64,000 bases of DNA. It comes from Myxococcota bacterium. Lineage in GTDB: Bacteria; Myxococcota_A; Bradymonadia; UBA7976; UBA1532. Positions 35,740 to 45,116 of the stretch are shown here, in pieces (the first letter of the stretch is position 1; every line of letters begins with the position of its first letter). The position numbers and the translations under genes were made by a program. The notes beneath the pieces are model-generated. The model searched no databases. It saw only the letters and a program-made list of their open reading frames with translations, and was not told the origin of the DNA. The stretch is taken from the NCBI GenBank assembly GCA_963169045.1, contig CAUJDF010000044.1, positions 310,001-374,000 of the forward strand, given 5' to 3'.

Positions 35740-36593
35740 CACGCCACCTCCCGCTCTCGGCGACCGCCGGGCACGGCGTCCGGCGCCGCGCCGCAGGCCG
35801 CCGACACGCAGCCGCCGACCATCTCGCGGCAGCCGCGGTGGCTGCGCGCGCCGCACGTCCTGCACAGCGCGGGATCTTCGCCCAGCTCCGCCCAGCAGGC
35901 CGGACAGACGGCCCCGGGGGGCCCGCCCTCGGCCTCGTCGAGCGCGTCGGCGAGGTCGTGGAGGTCGGTCGACAGGCGCCGCAGCGCGGCCACGAGCGGC
36001 GGACCGGCCATCTCGACCGCCGACCCCGCGGGGATGCCGGCGCGCATGCTCGCGCGCACCAGCACGAGACCGCCGCCGAGCAACACCTCGATGTTCACCG
36101 CCTTCGTCTCGTCGAGCAGGCCGTCGAGGCAGCGGCGCGTCTCCGCGTGACGGAGCAGCCAGCGGAGGAGGCGCTCGTCGGTGGTCTCGAGCGACGACGC
36201 GTCGACGTGCTCGGCCTCGCCCGGGAAGAGCTCGAGGGGCGCGAGCCCCGGCGCGCGCCAGCGGACGGGAGGGGACGGCGGCGCGCACAGGCGGGCCGCG
36301 AACCGGAACGGCCGGCGCTGGTAGGCGCGCGCCTCGATCGTCCAGCCGCGCCGGAGCGGCGTGCGCACGGCCCGCAGGCGCGCCTCCCCATCGGGCAGCG
36401 GGAAGAGCACCACCGGCGAGCCGCGACGGCCCCACGGGACGTGGCAGGTGCCGCCGACCGCGCGCGCGACCGTCCAGAAGCCCACGTCCCGGGGTCCGGT
36501 GCGCCAGGCGTCCTCGACGGCGGCCACGATGGCCGGCGCGACGAACAGCAGGAGGGCGGCGGCGGCGACCCACAGCATTGCGGCAACGGCCAT
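35739..36593 (-). CDS. Membrane-anchored protein with C-terminal RING-like zinc finger
   Basis: This protein is about 284 residues from the ATG; a TTG two codons upstream, better spaced from GGAAAC, is an alternative. One N-terminal membrane helix (MLWVAAAALLLFVAPAIVAA) is followed by a soluble domain of about 200 residues. The C-terminus has a cysteine-rich finger CX2C-X10-CX2C-X4-HX2C-X6-C-X4-C, the arrangement of prokaryotic RING-type fingers. These are proposed from comparative genomics to work in ubiquitin-like or chaperone-linked systems; no ubiquitin-like gene is visible here. It is the first gene of the long leftward run and diverges from the giant activator gene. Confidence 0.75.
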   Translation of the reverse strand: MAVAAMLWVAAAALLLFVAPAIVAAVEDAWRTGPRDVGFWTVARAVGGTCHVPWGRRGSPVVLFPLPDGEARLRAVRTPLRRGWTIEARAYQRRPFRFAARLCAPPSPPVRWRAPGLAPLELFPGEAEHVDASSLETTDERLLRWLLRHAETRRCLDGLLDETKAVNIEVLLGGGLVLVRASMRAGIPAGSAVEMAGPPLVAALRRLSTDLHDLADALDEAEGGPPGAVCPACWAELGEDPALCRTCGARSHRGCREMVGGCVSAACGAAPDAVPGGRREREVA

Positions 36594-36646
36594 TTTCAAT
36601 TAGTTTCCGTGAGATACACGTCTAGCACCCCGGTGTCGCGGCGTCC

Positions 36647-39600
36647 ATGTCCCAGATGAGCGTCCCGCGGGACGCGTTCGACCTCGTCGGGCGCGAGCGA
36701 GAGCTGGCCCGTCTCGCCGAGCTCGCCGCCGCCGGGCGCGCCGAGGGCGGGCGCGCGCGCGCAGTCCTGGTGACCGGCGTGGAGGGCATCGGCAAGTCGC
36801 GCCTGCTGGCCGAGCTCAAACGCGGCCTGCGGGCCGACGGCGAGACGGTCTTCGAGGGTCGTTGCCACGTCACCGACCGGCGTCCCTACGCGGCGCTCGT
36901 CGACGTGCTGGGGGCCGCCGCGAGCCTCCTCGGAGATCTCGGCTATCGCACGCCGGCGCTGGAGCGCGCGCTCGGCCACCTCGCCGGGCTCCCCCCCGGG
37001 GGCGACCGCGACGCCGCCGGAGAGGACGCCCTCCTGCGCTTCTGCGAGTCCGTGCGCCTCGCGCTCCTCGAGGTGGCGCGCGTCCGCCCGCCGGTGGTCT
37101 TCCTCCACGATGTCCACCGCGCGGACTCGGCGACGGCGGGCCTGCTGCGCTACCTGCTCGAGAACCTGCTCGCCGATCCCGCGTTCGACTGGGCGCCCGA
37201 CGCCGTCGAGAGCGCGCCCGCGGCCGAGGGCTTCCGCGGTCTGCTCGTGCTCTCGTTCCGGGAGTCGCCGTCGACCCGCCCGTTCGTCGAGCTGGCGCGC
37301 GCCTCGGCCGTCGTGGAGCACCTGCCCCTCGAGCCGCTGGACGCGAGCGGCGTCGCCGCCTTCCTACAGCAGCGGCACGTCGTCGAGCGCCTCCTGGCGG
37401 CCTCCGGCGGCCTCCCGGCGGCCCTCGAGCAGATCATCGACTCCGTCCCGGCCCGCCCCGACGACCTCTGGACGCGCCGCCTCGAGGCCGTCCCGCGCGA
37501 GGCCGAGCCGCTGCTGGGCGCGCTGGCCGTCTATGAGCGCCCGGTCTCGCCCGAGCAGTTGGCCGACCTCGTCGGATCGAGCGTCGGCGTGCTCCCGCTG
37601 CTCAACGACCTCGTCGGACGCAAGGTCCTCGCCCGGACGCTGGATCGCGGCGCGGTGCGCTTCCGCTTCGTGCGCGAGGCGCTGCGGGAGACGTGGTGCG
37701 CGGGCCTCGACGCGGAGGCGCGAGGGGCGCTGCATCTGCGGGTCGCGCGACGCCTGGCCGAGGTCGGCGGCATGGGCGCCGAGCCGGAGGAGGTCGCCCA
37801 TCACTTCCTCGCCGCCGGGCGACCGCGGGAGGCCGTGCCGTTCGCGCTCGAGGCCGCCGAGCGACTGGAGCGCGCCTTCGCGTTCGCCCGCGCCGCCGAG
37901 CTCCTCGAACGCGTGGCCGCCGCCGCCGACGAGCGCGAGCGCGCGCACCTGCTCGACCGGCTCGCGGCCCTCTACCTGCTCGCCGGCGAGCGCGGCCGCG
38001 CCCGCGAGGTCCTGACGACGCTGGCGACGGAGTTCCCGGGACACCTCGAGCCGGCGGTGCTCGCCGAGCGGCGCGCCCGGGTGCACCTCGCCGCCGGCGA
38101 GCCCCCGGCTGCGCTCAGCCAGGTGGACGCGGGCCTCGCCGCCGAGCCCGCCCCGGCGCTGCGCCGCCGCCTGCAGGCCCTGGGCGCCGAGGCCGCCTAC
38201 GTTGCCGGCGATCTGGCCGACGCCGCCCGGCGCGCGGAGGGCGTCCCCGACAGCGCCGACGCCACCGGCGTCGCCCTGCGCAACACCCTCGGCAAGGTGC
38301 ACCTGGCCCGCGAGGCGCTCGACGAGGCCCAGGCGCTGTTCGAGCGCAACCTCGACGCCGGCGGCGATGCGCGCGCCCGCGCCCGGGCGCTGATCAACCT
38401 CGGCATCGTCCACCTCCAGCGCGGCGAGCCCGACGCCGCCGCCGGACGCTTCGAGCAGGCCCTCGCGCTGGCCGAGGCGGACGCCGACCTACGCAACCTC
38501 GCGATCGCACTCGGAAATCTGGCGGTGCTGCACCACCGCCGCCAGAACTACCGGCGCGCGCTCGAGTTCTACCACCGCTCGTCGGCGGCCTTCCGCAAGC
38601 TCGGCAACCAGGACCAGCTCACGGTCACGGTCCTCAACCTCGCCGACCTGTACCTGACGGTGGGCGACCGCGACCGGGCGCACCGCCTGGCCGACATCGC
38701 CGCCACTCACGTGCGCCGCGGCCGCTATCGCAGCCTCGAGGCCCAGGTGACGCTGCTCGAGGGCGATCTCGCGCGCACCGACGGCGATCCCGAGCGCGCC
38801 GCCGGCCATTACGCGGCCGCCATCCGCCTGATCGAACAGGGCGGGGGCAACAACCAGCGCCTCGGTCCCCTGCTCCTGAGCCAGGCCGAGATGCTCCTCG
38901 AGTCGGGCAGCCTCGCCGCCGCCGACGGCCTGCTGGACCGCGTGGCGACGCTGCCCGAGGCGAACCGCACCGACGCCGTCGAGGCGCGCCTCCGCCTCGT
39001 CCGCGGCGCGGTGCGCACGGCCGCCGACGACCCGGGCGCCGCGCGCGCCGAGCTCGAGGCCGCCGTCTCGCTCGCGCTGCAGAGCGGCGACCGCGAGGTG
39101 GCGTGGCAGGCGCTCGCCCGCCTGGGAGCGCTGCGCTGGGCGCTCGGCGACCGCGCGGGGACGCTCCAGGCGCTCGTCGAGGCCGTGGAGACCATCGAAC
39201 AGCTGGCCGCCGAGCTGCCGCGGGCCCTGCGCGCCGGTTACCGCGACACGCCGCGGCGCCGCGCCGTCCACGAGGCGCTGCGCCGCGTCCGCGCGGGCCT
39301 GCCGCCGGAGCGCCCCGCCGCCGAGCGGCGCGCCGACCGCGCCGCCCCGCGCATGCGCCGGCCCGAGGCCGACTGGCAGCCGCACTGGCGCGAGCGGTAC
39401 CCCGACATCATCGGCCGCTCCCCGAACCTGCTCCCGCTCTTCAAGACGCTGGACCGCGTCTCGGGCAGCGACAGCATGGTGCTCATCCGCGGCGAGAGCG
39501 GGACGGGCAAGGAGCTCGTCGCCCAGGCGCTCCACGGGCACGGGCCGCGGGCAGGGCGCCCCTTCGTCAAGGTGAACTGCGGCGCGTTCGTCGAGACGCT

Positions 39601-40588
39601 GCTGCTGAGCGAGCTGTTCGGTCACGAGAAGGGCGCGTTCACCGGGGCGCTCGCGCTGAAGCGTGGCCGCTTCGAGCTGGCGCACACCGGCACGATCTTC
39701 CTCGACGAGATCGGCGACATCTCGCCGAACACGCAGGTGGCGCTGCTGCGCGTGCTCCAGGAGGGCACGTTCGAGCGCGTCGGCGGCCAGGAGACGCTTC
39801 AGGTCGACGTGCGCGTGATCGCGGCGACCCACCGCAACCTCGAGGACATGGTCCGCCGCGGCGAGTTCCGCGCCGACCTGTACTACCGCCTGCGCGGCGT
39901 GGTCATCGAGCTGCCGCCGCTGCGCGACCGGCGCGAGGACATCCCGTTGCTCGTGCGCCACTTCCTGTCGCGCCGCCCGCATGCCGAGGGCCGCCCGCTC
40001 GTGTTCTCTCGCGAGGCCGTCGCGAGCCTGCTGCAGCACGACTGGCCCGGCAACATCCGCGAGCTCGAGAACGTCGTGCGGAGCGTGTCGCTGTTCGCGG
40101 ACGGCGCGGCGGTGGGCCTCGCGGAGCTGGCGGAGCTCGGCGACATCTTTCGCGCGCCCGCCGACGCGGCGCTGCTCGAGGCCGCCGAGCGTCTCTCGGA
40201 GCTCGACGGACCGCCCCCGCCTTCGCTCCCCCCGCCGGTCCCCTCGCCCGTCGATGGCGAAGACGAAGAGGTCGACGACGACGACGACGGCGCGGAAGAC
40301 GACGACGACGTGCCGTTCGTCTTCCGGCCGCGGAGTCCCGACGACGAGGACGGGCATCTGTTCCTCGGCGACGGGGACTGGCTCGACGCGCTGCTCCAGC
40401 AGGAGGGCGGGCTGGCCGAAGTGAAGAAGCGGATCGAATACGAGGCGATCGCCCGGGCGCTGCGCGCGACGAACGGGAACATCACCCAGGCGGCGAAACG
40501 GTTGGGGATGAAACGTCCTCGACTTTCCCAGATAATCCATGCGACACCTGCCCTGGGTGACCTGAAAGGCCGGGAGGTCAAGACATGA
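36647..40588 (+). CDS. ATPase-TPR-sigma54 activator-Fis giant regulator
   Basis: This 1313-residue protein joins four modules. Residues about 10-330 form an AAA_16-type ATPase with intact Walker A ([13 protein letters not shown]) and LHDVHRAD. About 370-900 is a helical TPR array. About 925-1165 is a sigma-54 activator AAA+ domain with GESGTGKE, the sigma-54 contact loop GAFTGA (near 996), FLDEIGDIS and the arginine fingers. An acidic linker with runs of Asp lies at about 1200-1225, and a Fis-type HTH at about 1265-1300 ([19 protein letters not shown]). Peptide or protein sensing by the N-terminal parts would drive sigma-54 transcription; this is inference. No receiver, GAF or PAS domain is present. 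The stop overlaps the next ATG (ATGA). Confidence 0.92.
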   Translation: MSQMSVPRDAFDLVGRERELARLAELAAAGRAEGGRARAVLVTGVEGIGKSRLLAELKRGLRADGETVFEGRCHVTDRRPYAALVDVLGAAASLLGDLGYRTPALERALGHLAGLPPGGDRDAAGEDALLRFCESVRLALLEVARVRPPVVFLHDVHRADSATAGLLRYLLENLLADPAFDWAPDAVESAPAAEGFRGLLVLSFRESPSTRPFVELARASAVVEHLPLEPLDASGVAAFLQQRHVVERLLAASGGLPAALEQIIDSVPARPDDLWTRRLEAVPREAEPLLGALAVYERPVSPEQLADLVGSSVGVLPLLNDLVGRKVLARTLDRGAVRFRFVREALRETWCAGLDAEARGALHLRVARRLAEVGGMGAEPEEVAHHFLAAGRPREAVPFALEAAERLERAFAFARAAELLERVAAAADERERAHLLDRLAALYLLAGERGRAREVLTTLATEFPGHLEPAVLAERRARVHLAAGEPPAALSQVDAGLAAEPAPALRRRLQALGAEAAYVAGDLADAARRAEGVPDSADATGVALRNTLGKVHLAREALDEAQALFERNLDAGGDARARARALINLGIVHLQRGEPDAAAGRFEQALALAEADADLRNLAIALGNLAVLHHRRQNYRRALEFYHRSSAAFRKLGNQDQLTVTVLNLADLYLTVGDRDRAHRLADIAATHVRRGRYRSLEAQVTLLEGDLARTDGDPERAAGHYAAAIRLIEQGGGNNQRLGPLLLSQAEMLLESGSLAAADGLLDRVATLPEANRTDAVEARLRLVRGAVRTAADDPGAARAELEAAVSLALQSGDREVAWQALARLGALRWALGDRAGTLQALVEAVETIEQLAAELPRALRAGYRDTPRRRAVHEALRRVRAGLPPERPAAERRADRAAPRMRRPEADWQPHWRERYPDIIGRSPNLLPLFKTLDRVSGSDSMVLIRGESGTGKELVAQALHGHGPRAGRPFVKVNCGAFVETLLLSELFGHEKGAFTGALALKRGRFELAHTGTIFLDEIGDISPNTQVALLRVLQEGTFERVGGQETLQVDVRVIAATHRNLEDMVRRGEFRADLYYRLRGVVIELPPLRDRREDIPLLVRHFLSRRPHAEGRPLVFSREAVASLLQHDWPGNIRELENVVRSVSLFADGAAVGLAELAELGDIFRAPADAALLEAAERLSELDGPPPPSLPPPVPSPVDGEDEEVDDDDDGAEDDDDVPFVFRPRSPDDEDGHLFLGDGDWLDALLQQEGGLAEVKKRIEYEAIARALRATNGNITQAAKRLGMKRPRLSQIIHATPALGDLKGREVKT

Positions 40589-41547
40589 AGCGCCTCCTCA
40601 CCGTGCTGGCCGCCGTCGCGCTGCTACAGGGCTGCGACGGTGGTGATGTCTCGACGGCGCCGACGGCGCCGGGCGCCGAGACGCCCGCCGAAGGCAGCGC
40701 GCCCGCCGAAGGCGCGCTGCATCTGCGCCCCCGCCTGCAGCTCGTGGGCATCGGCGACGTGCACCAGGCCCTCTCGGTCTCCCGATTGGCGTTCGACGCG
40801 GAGCTCGTCGTGCTGTCCGACGAGGCGGGCGGTACGAACGCCGGCGACGCGCTCGACGTGCGCTTCTCATTCGACCGCGGACGCGCCTCGACGATCTTCA
40901 CCGACGACGACCGTCTCAGCCTCGCGCGCGCGGGTCGATACAGCCTCTTCATCCGCGTGCGCCCCGACGGTGACGACGCGGCCTCGGTCACGGTCGGCGG
41001 CGCGCTCGCCGCGCCCGAGGAGCCCGCCGACGGGCCGCGGCACAAGGCGGACGAGCCTGCGCCCATCCCCGCCGAGCCTGCGCCCATCCCCGCCGAGCCC
41101 GCGCCCATCCCCGCCGACCAGGGTGGCAGCCCGGCCGACGAGCCCGCGCCGATCCCCGCCGACCAGGGCGGCAGCCCGGCCGACGAGCCGGCGCCCATCC
41201 CCGCCGACCAGGGCGACGAGGAGCCGGCGCCCATCCCGGCCGACGAGGGCGCCGAGGAACCGGCGCCGATCCCCGCGCGCCAGAAGGCCGACACCGAGAT
41301 GCCCGGTGTCGGCGAGGCGGCCTTCGAGCCGCTGTACGTGCGGTCCAGCCGCGCCTTCAACTTCTATGCGGGCACGGTCGAAGTGCAGCCGGGCGACAGC
41401 GAGCTCGTCGTCACGTGGGACGTCCGCACCTGGCTGCGCTCCGTCCTCGCCGATCAGCTCGGCACGCAGCCCGATGAGGTGCAGGAGACGCAGCAGCAGC
41501 CCGGGTTCTCCGACGTCCCCAGCGACTTCCGCCTCGACGCTCACTGA
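40585..41547 (+). CDS. Lipoprotein with tandem EPAPIPA repeats
   Basis: This 320-residue lipoprotein has the signal [17 protein letters not shown], Cys17. A beta-type N-terminal domain (about 45-150) and a C-terminal domain (about 245-320) flank a linker of seven EPAPIPA units, some spaced by DQGGSPAD. The repeats should give a stiff, acidic, Pro-rich spacer, perhaps across the cell wall. Its ATG overlaps the stop of the giant regulator, so the two are translationally coupled and probably act in one pathway. Family not recognised. Confidence 0.82.
   Translation: MKRLLTVLAAVALLQGCDGGDVSTAPTAPGAETPAEGSAPAEGALHLRPRLQLVGIGDVHQALSVSRLAFDAELVVLSDEAGGTNAGDALDVRFSFDRGRASTIFTDDDRLSLARAGRYSLFIRVRPDGDDAASVTVGGALAAPEEPADGPRHKADEPAPIPAEPAPIPAEPAPIPADQGGSPADEPAPIPADQGGSPADEPAPIPADQGDEEPAPIPADEGAEEPAPIPARQKADTEMPGVGEAAFEPLYVRSSRAFNFYAGTVEVQPGDSELVVTWDVRTWLRSVLADQLGTQPDEVQETQQQPGFSDVPSDFRLDAH
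41053..41277 (+). repeat. Seven in-frame copies of an EPAPIPA-coding repeat
   Basis: A 21-base unit coding EPAPIPA occurs seven times within the lipoprotein gene. Copies one to three are contiguous, copies four and five are joined by an identical DQGGSPAD spacer, and copies six and seven have shorter acidic spacers. The DNA copies differ mainly at third positions, which indicates the protein sequence is under selection. Copy number is likely to vary between strains. Confidence 0.9.
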
Positions 41548-41549
41548 AA

Positions 41550-41575
41550 CGCGGCGGCCCGTGCGAGCCGCCGCG
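41550..41575. terminator. Hairpin between convergent genes
   Basis: CGCGGCGGC and GCCGCCGCG form a perfect 9-bp stem with an 8-base loop, directly between the lipoprotein stop and the clpB stop on the opposite strand. There is no clear U-tract on either strand. A bidirectional terminator or transcript-end hairpin is likely. Confidence 0.55.
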
Positions 41576-41582
41576 CCCCCGT

Positions 41583-44186
41583 CTACTTCTTCCTGAAGAC
41601 GATCTGCTGGTTGTCCGCGTCGGCGACGACGGTGTCGCCGTCGCTGAAGCTGCCGGACAAGAGCTCCATCGCGAGCTGGTTCTCGAGCAGCCGCTGGATG
41701 GCGCGCTTGAGCGGGCGCGCGCCGTAGGCCGGGTCGTAGCCCGCCTCGGCGACCGCCTTGCGCGCCGCCGGGGTGAGCTCGAGCGACAGGTCCCGCGCGG
41801 CGAGGCGGCGCCGGAACTGGTCCAGCTGCAGGTCGACGATATGGTCGAGCTGCTCGCGACCGAGGCGCTCGAAGACGACCACCTCGTCGATTCGATTGAG
41901 GAATTCCGGGCGCAGGCTCGCGCGGAGCACCGTCCAGACCTCGCGCTCCATCTCGGCGCGGTCGGTGATCGACATGATCAGGTCCGAGCCGAGGTTGCTG
42001 GTCATGATGATGACGGTGTTCCGGAAGTCGACCGTTCGCCCCTGCCCGTCCGTCAGGCGGCCGTCGTCGAGGACCTGCAGCAGCACGTTGAAGACCTCGG
42101 GGTGGGCCTTCTCGACCTCGTCCATCAACACGACGGAGTACGGGCGGCGGCGGACGGCCTCGGTGAGCTGACCGCCCTCCTCGTACCCGACGTACCCCGG
42201 CGGGGCGCCGATCAGGCGGGCCACGCTGTGCTTCTCCATGTACTCGGACATGTCGATGCGGACCATCGCCCGCTCGTCGTCGAAGAGGAACCACGCGAGG
42301 CTGCGCGCGAGCTCGGTCTTGCCGACGCCGGTGGGGCCGAGGAACAGGAAGCTGCCGATCGGCCGGTTCGGGTCCGACAGGCCGGCTCGCGAGCGGCGCA
42401 CCGCGTTGGACACGGCTTTCACGGCGCGGTCCTGGGCGATGACGCGCTCGTGGAGCCGCGCCTCCATGTCGCGCAGCTTCTCCATCTCGGACTCGAGCAT
42501 CCGCTCCACCGGGATGCCGGTCCACTTCGCGACCACGGCGGCGATGTCGTCGCTCGTGACCTCCTGGCGCAGGAAGCTCTGGCCCTCGTGCTGCAGATCG
42601 TCGAGGCGGCGCTCGGCGTCGGAGATCTCCTTGCGCATCGAGTGGATGCGCGCGGAGAGCTCACCCACCTTCTGATACATGCGCTCGCGCTCTTCGTAAC
42701 TGCCGACCGTCGGCAGCATCTGACGCAGGCGCTCCTCCTCGCTGGCGCCCTGCTCGAGCTGCTCACGCAGCTGATTGATGCGCTGCAGCGCGGCGCGCTC
42801 GGCCTGCCAGGCGCCGTTCATCGCGTTGCGGCGCTCGCGCAGGCCGGCCAGCTCGCGCTCGATGCCGTCGGCTCGCGATCGGGAGCCCTCGTCGCGCTCC
42901 TTGCGCAGCGCCATCAGCTCGATCTCGAGACCGGTGATCTTGCGCTCGACGTCGTCGATCTCCGCCGGCCGGCTGTCGAGCTGCAGGCGGATGCGGCTGG
43001 CCGCCTCGTCCACGAGGTCGATGGCCTTGTCCGGCAGCTTGCGGTCCGTGATGTACCGGTGCGACAGCTGCGCGGCGGCGACGATGGCCCCGTCCTGGAT
43101 GCGGATGCCGTGGTGGACCTCGTACTTCTCCTTGAGGCCGCGCAGGATGGAGATGGTGTCCTCGACCGACGGCTCGCCGACGAACACCGGCTGGAAGCGG
43201 CGCTCGAGGGCGCGGTCCTTCTCGATGAACTTGCGGTACTCGTCGAGCGTCGTCGCGCCGATGGTGCGCAGCTCGCCGCGCGCGAGCGCCGGCTTGAGCA
43301 TGTTGCTGGCGTCCATGGCGCCCTCGGCGGCGCCGGCGCCCACCAGCGTGTGCAACTCGTCGATGAAGAGGATGATGCGGCCGTCGCTGCCGGCGACCTC
43401 CTTGAGCACCGCCTTCAGGCGCTCTTCGAACTCGCCGCGGTACTTCGTGCCGGCGATGAGCGAGCCGAGGTCGAGGCTGGCGAGTCGCTTGCCGCGCAGG
43501 CCCTCGGGCACGTCGCCGGTGACGATGCGCCGCGCGATGCCCTCGACGATGGCCGTCTTGCCGACGCCCGCCTCGCCGATGAGCACCGGGTTGTTCTTGG
43601 TGCGACGCTGCAGGACCTGCATGACGCGCCGGATCTCCTCGTCGCGGCCGACGACGGGGTCGAGCTTGCCCTGCTCGGCGAGCTGCGTGAGGTCGCGCGT
43701 GTACTTCTCGAGGACCTGGTACTTGCCCTCGGGTTCCGGATCGGTGACGCGGGTGTTGCCGCGGACCTCGCGCAGCGCCGCGAGCACGGCGTCGCGGGCG
43801 AGGCCGAGCTCGCGCAGCGCGCGACCGATGGCGCCGCCCTCGAAGAGGGCCAGGAAGAGGTGCTCCGTCGAGACGTACTCGTCGCCCATGGCGCGGGCCT
43901 CGTCGCTGGCCACCTGGAAGGCGCGCCGCAGGTCGACGCTCTCGCCGACGTGGTGGGAGCCGCTCACCTTCGGCCGCTTTCGCAGGGCCTCCTCAGCGGC
44001 CTGGGTCAGCGCGCCGGGCTTGCGCCCCAGCTTCTGCAGCAGGGCCGGGACGACGCCGTCCTCCTGGTCGAGCAGGGCCAGCAGCAGGTGCTCCGGGTAG
44101 AGCTCCGGGGCGCCGGTCTCCTGGGCCCGTTCGAGGGCCGATGCGACGGCTTCGCGCGCCTTGATCGTCATCTTCTCGAAGTTCAT
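41583..44186 (-). CDS. clpB: ATP-dependent chaperone ClpB
   Basis: ClpB is the hexameric disaggregase that works with DnaK. It has 867 residues, the usual length, from an ATG preceded by AGGAG. The N-terminal Clp_N domain begins [21 protein letters not shown]-1 has [13 protein letters not shown] and [11 protein letters not shown]. The coiled-coil M-domain is at about 410-520, and AAA-2 has [38 protein letters not shown] and [16 protein letters not shown]. All Walker residues are intact. No CIRCE element or clear sigma-32 promoter was seen upstream. Confidence 0.97.
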   Translation of the reverse strand: MNFEKMTIKAREAVASALERAQETGAPELYPEHLLLALLDQEDGVVPALLQKLGRKPGALTQAAEEALRKRPKVSGSHHVGESVDLRRAFQVASDEARAMGDEYVSTEHLFLALFEGGAIGRALRELGLARDAVLAALREVRGNTRVTDPEPEGKYQVLEKYTRDLTQLAEQGKLDPVVGRDEEIRRVMQVLQRRTKNNPVLIGEAGVGKTAIVEGIARRIVTGDVPEGLRGKRLASLDLGSLIAGTKYRGEFEERLKAVLKEVAGSDGRIILFIDELHTLVGAGAAEGAMDASNMLKPALARGELRTIGATTLDEYRKFIEKDRALERRFQPVFVGEPSVEDTISILRGLKEKYEVHHGIRIQDGAIVAAAQLSHRYITDRKLPDKAIDLVDEAASRIRLQLDSRPAEIDDVERKITGLEIELMALRKERDEGSRSRADGIERELAGLRERRNAMNGAWQAERAALQRINQLREQLEQGASEEERLRQMLPTVGSYEERERMYQKVGELSARIHSMRKEISDAERRLDDLQHEGQSFLRQEVTSDDIAAVVAKWTGIPVERMLESEMEKLRDMEARLHERVIAQDRAVKAVSNAVRRSRAGLSDPNRPIGSFLFLGPTGVGKTELARSLAWFLFDDERAMVRIDMSEYMEKHSVARLIGAPPGYVGYEEGGQLTEAVRRRPYSVVLMDEVEKAHPEVFNVLLQVLDDGRLTDGQGRTVDFRNTVIIMTSNLGSDLIMSITDRAEMEREVWTVLRASLRPEFLNRIDEVVVFERLGREQLDHIVDLQLDQFRRRLAARDLSLELTPAARKAVAEAGYDPAYGARPLKRAIQRLLENQLAMELLSGSFSDGDTVVADADNQQIVFRKK

Positions 44187-44326
44187 CGACCGCTCCTGCA
44201 CGTGGAGGTGACGTTCGAGACCGTAAGCACCGCCGAAGGGGTGCAAGGGGTGGGCCCGTGAAGAAGCGCTTGCATCGTCCGTCGGGCTCTGGTGGAACTG
44301 CTCCCTCTCAATCGCAGGAGACACCC

Positions 44327-44947
44327 ATGTTTCGTCAGACAGCGCGGCCGGTGGCCTTCGTGCTGGCGCTCGTGCCGGCGGCGGCTGCGGCGCAGCCCGT
44401 CGAGAAGCAGAAGTCGGAGGGCGGCGCCGGCAGCATCGTGGGCTCGCTGGCGTTCATGATGGGCTTCGGCGACGAGTCCGAAGTCGAGGGCGAGGTCGGT
44501 GGCGTTGACGTCAGCGGCGACAGCGACGCGGACAGCACCCTCGGGATCATCCCGTCGATCGAGAAGAAGTTCGGGAACGTCGTCGGGATCGGCGCCGAGT
44601 ACATCTTCGCCTGGGCCAAGGGCGAGGACGCCGACGAGCGCCGCCTGCTCATGAGCCCGCACCTGCGGGTGCGCATGAGCTTCCCGGTCTACGACAAGAC
44701 GACGTTCGACGGCATGCTCGGCATCGGGCCGACCATCTGGACGTCGAACGAAGACACGCCCGGGCCCGCCGGCGACACGCGCTTCGGCTGGAGCCTGCGC
44801 TTCGCGTTCGGCGGCAGCTACGCGTTCAACGACGCCGTGTCCGCTTTCCTCGACGTCGGTTACTACCGCAGCACCACCTACGGCGACGACCTCACGACGA
44901 CGCTGACGTCCGTCCCGCTGACGCTCGGCTTGCGCAGCAGTTTCTAG
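44327..44947 (+). CDS. Putative outer-membrane beta-barrel protein
   Basis: This 206-residue exported protein starts at the ATG after AGGAG; the longer in-frame start would place polar residues before the signal. The signal is [23 protein letters not shown]. The mature part alternates short amphipathic strands rich in Gly, Tyr and Phe ([49 protein letters not shown]), and the protein ends in Phe (LRSSF), as outer-membrane barrels often do. A small barrel of eight to ten strands is likely. It is divergent from clpB. Confidence 0.82.
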   Translation: MFRQTARPVAFVLALVPAAAAAQPVEKQKSEGGAGSIVGSLAFMMGFGDESEVEGEVGGVDVSGDSDADSTLGIIPSIEKKFGNVVGIGAEYIFAWAKGEDADERRLLMSPHLRVRMSFPVYDKTTFDGMLGIGPTIWTSNEDTPGPAGDTRFGWSLRFAFGGSYAFNDAVSAFLDVGYYRSTTYGDDLTTTLTSVPLTLGLRSSF

Positions 44948-45116
44948 ACTCGAGTTTCGCCATTCTCGGCTGCCTGCGACCGGCCGCCGCTGCGTCGCGC
45001 GGCGTATTTCGGTCTCGACGTGCATCGAGCACGCCCGCGACTGAAATTCGCCTTGCTCCTTGCTGCGACTCGGTCGTTGCTCGGCCTCGTCCGCGCCGAA
45101 ACGGCGAAACTCGAGT
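44948..45116. repeat. 169-base intergenic element with 14-bp terminal inverted repeats
   Basis: The whole gap between two convergent stops is bounded by a perfect inverted repeat: ACTCGAGTTTCGCC at 44948-44961 and GGCGAAACTCGAGT at 45103-45116. Inside lie a second near-perfect pair (GGCGTATTTC at 45001-45010, GAAATTCGCC at 45043-45052) and a central CGTGC/GCACG stem around 45026. All are roughly concentric, so a long imperfect hairpin is possible. It could be a terminator, a MITE-like insertion or a structured RNA. No target-site duplication is obvious. Confidence 0.6.

Noticed and set aside
41053-41277. CRISPR-like repeat array
   Set aside because: The repeats are in frame within a gene, lack unique spacers of constant length and encode EPAPIPA; it is a protein repeat.
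44187-44326. CIRCE element or sigma-32 promoter upstream of clpB
   Set aside because: No TTAGCACTC inverted repeat is present, and no CTTGAA/CCCAT-type pair at the right spacing was found.
44948-45116. A full insertion sequence
   Set aside because: The element is only 169 bases and holds no transposase frame, and no target-site duplication is evident; it is kept only as an inverted-repeat element.
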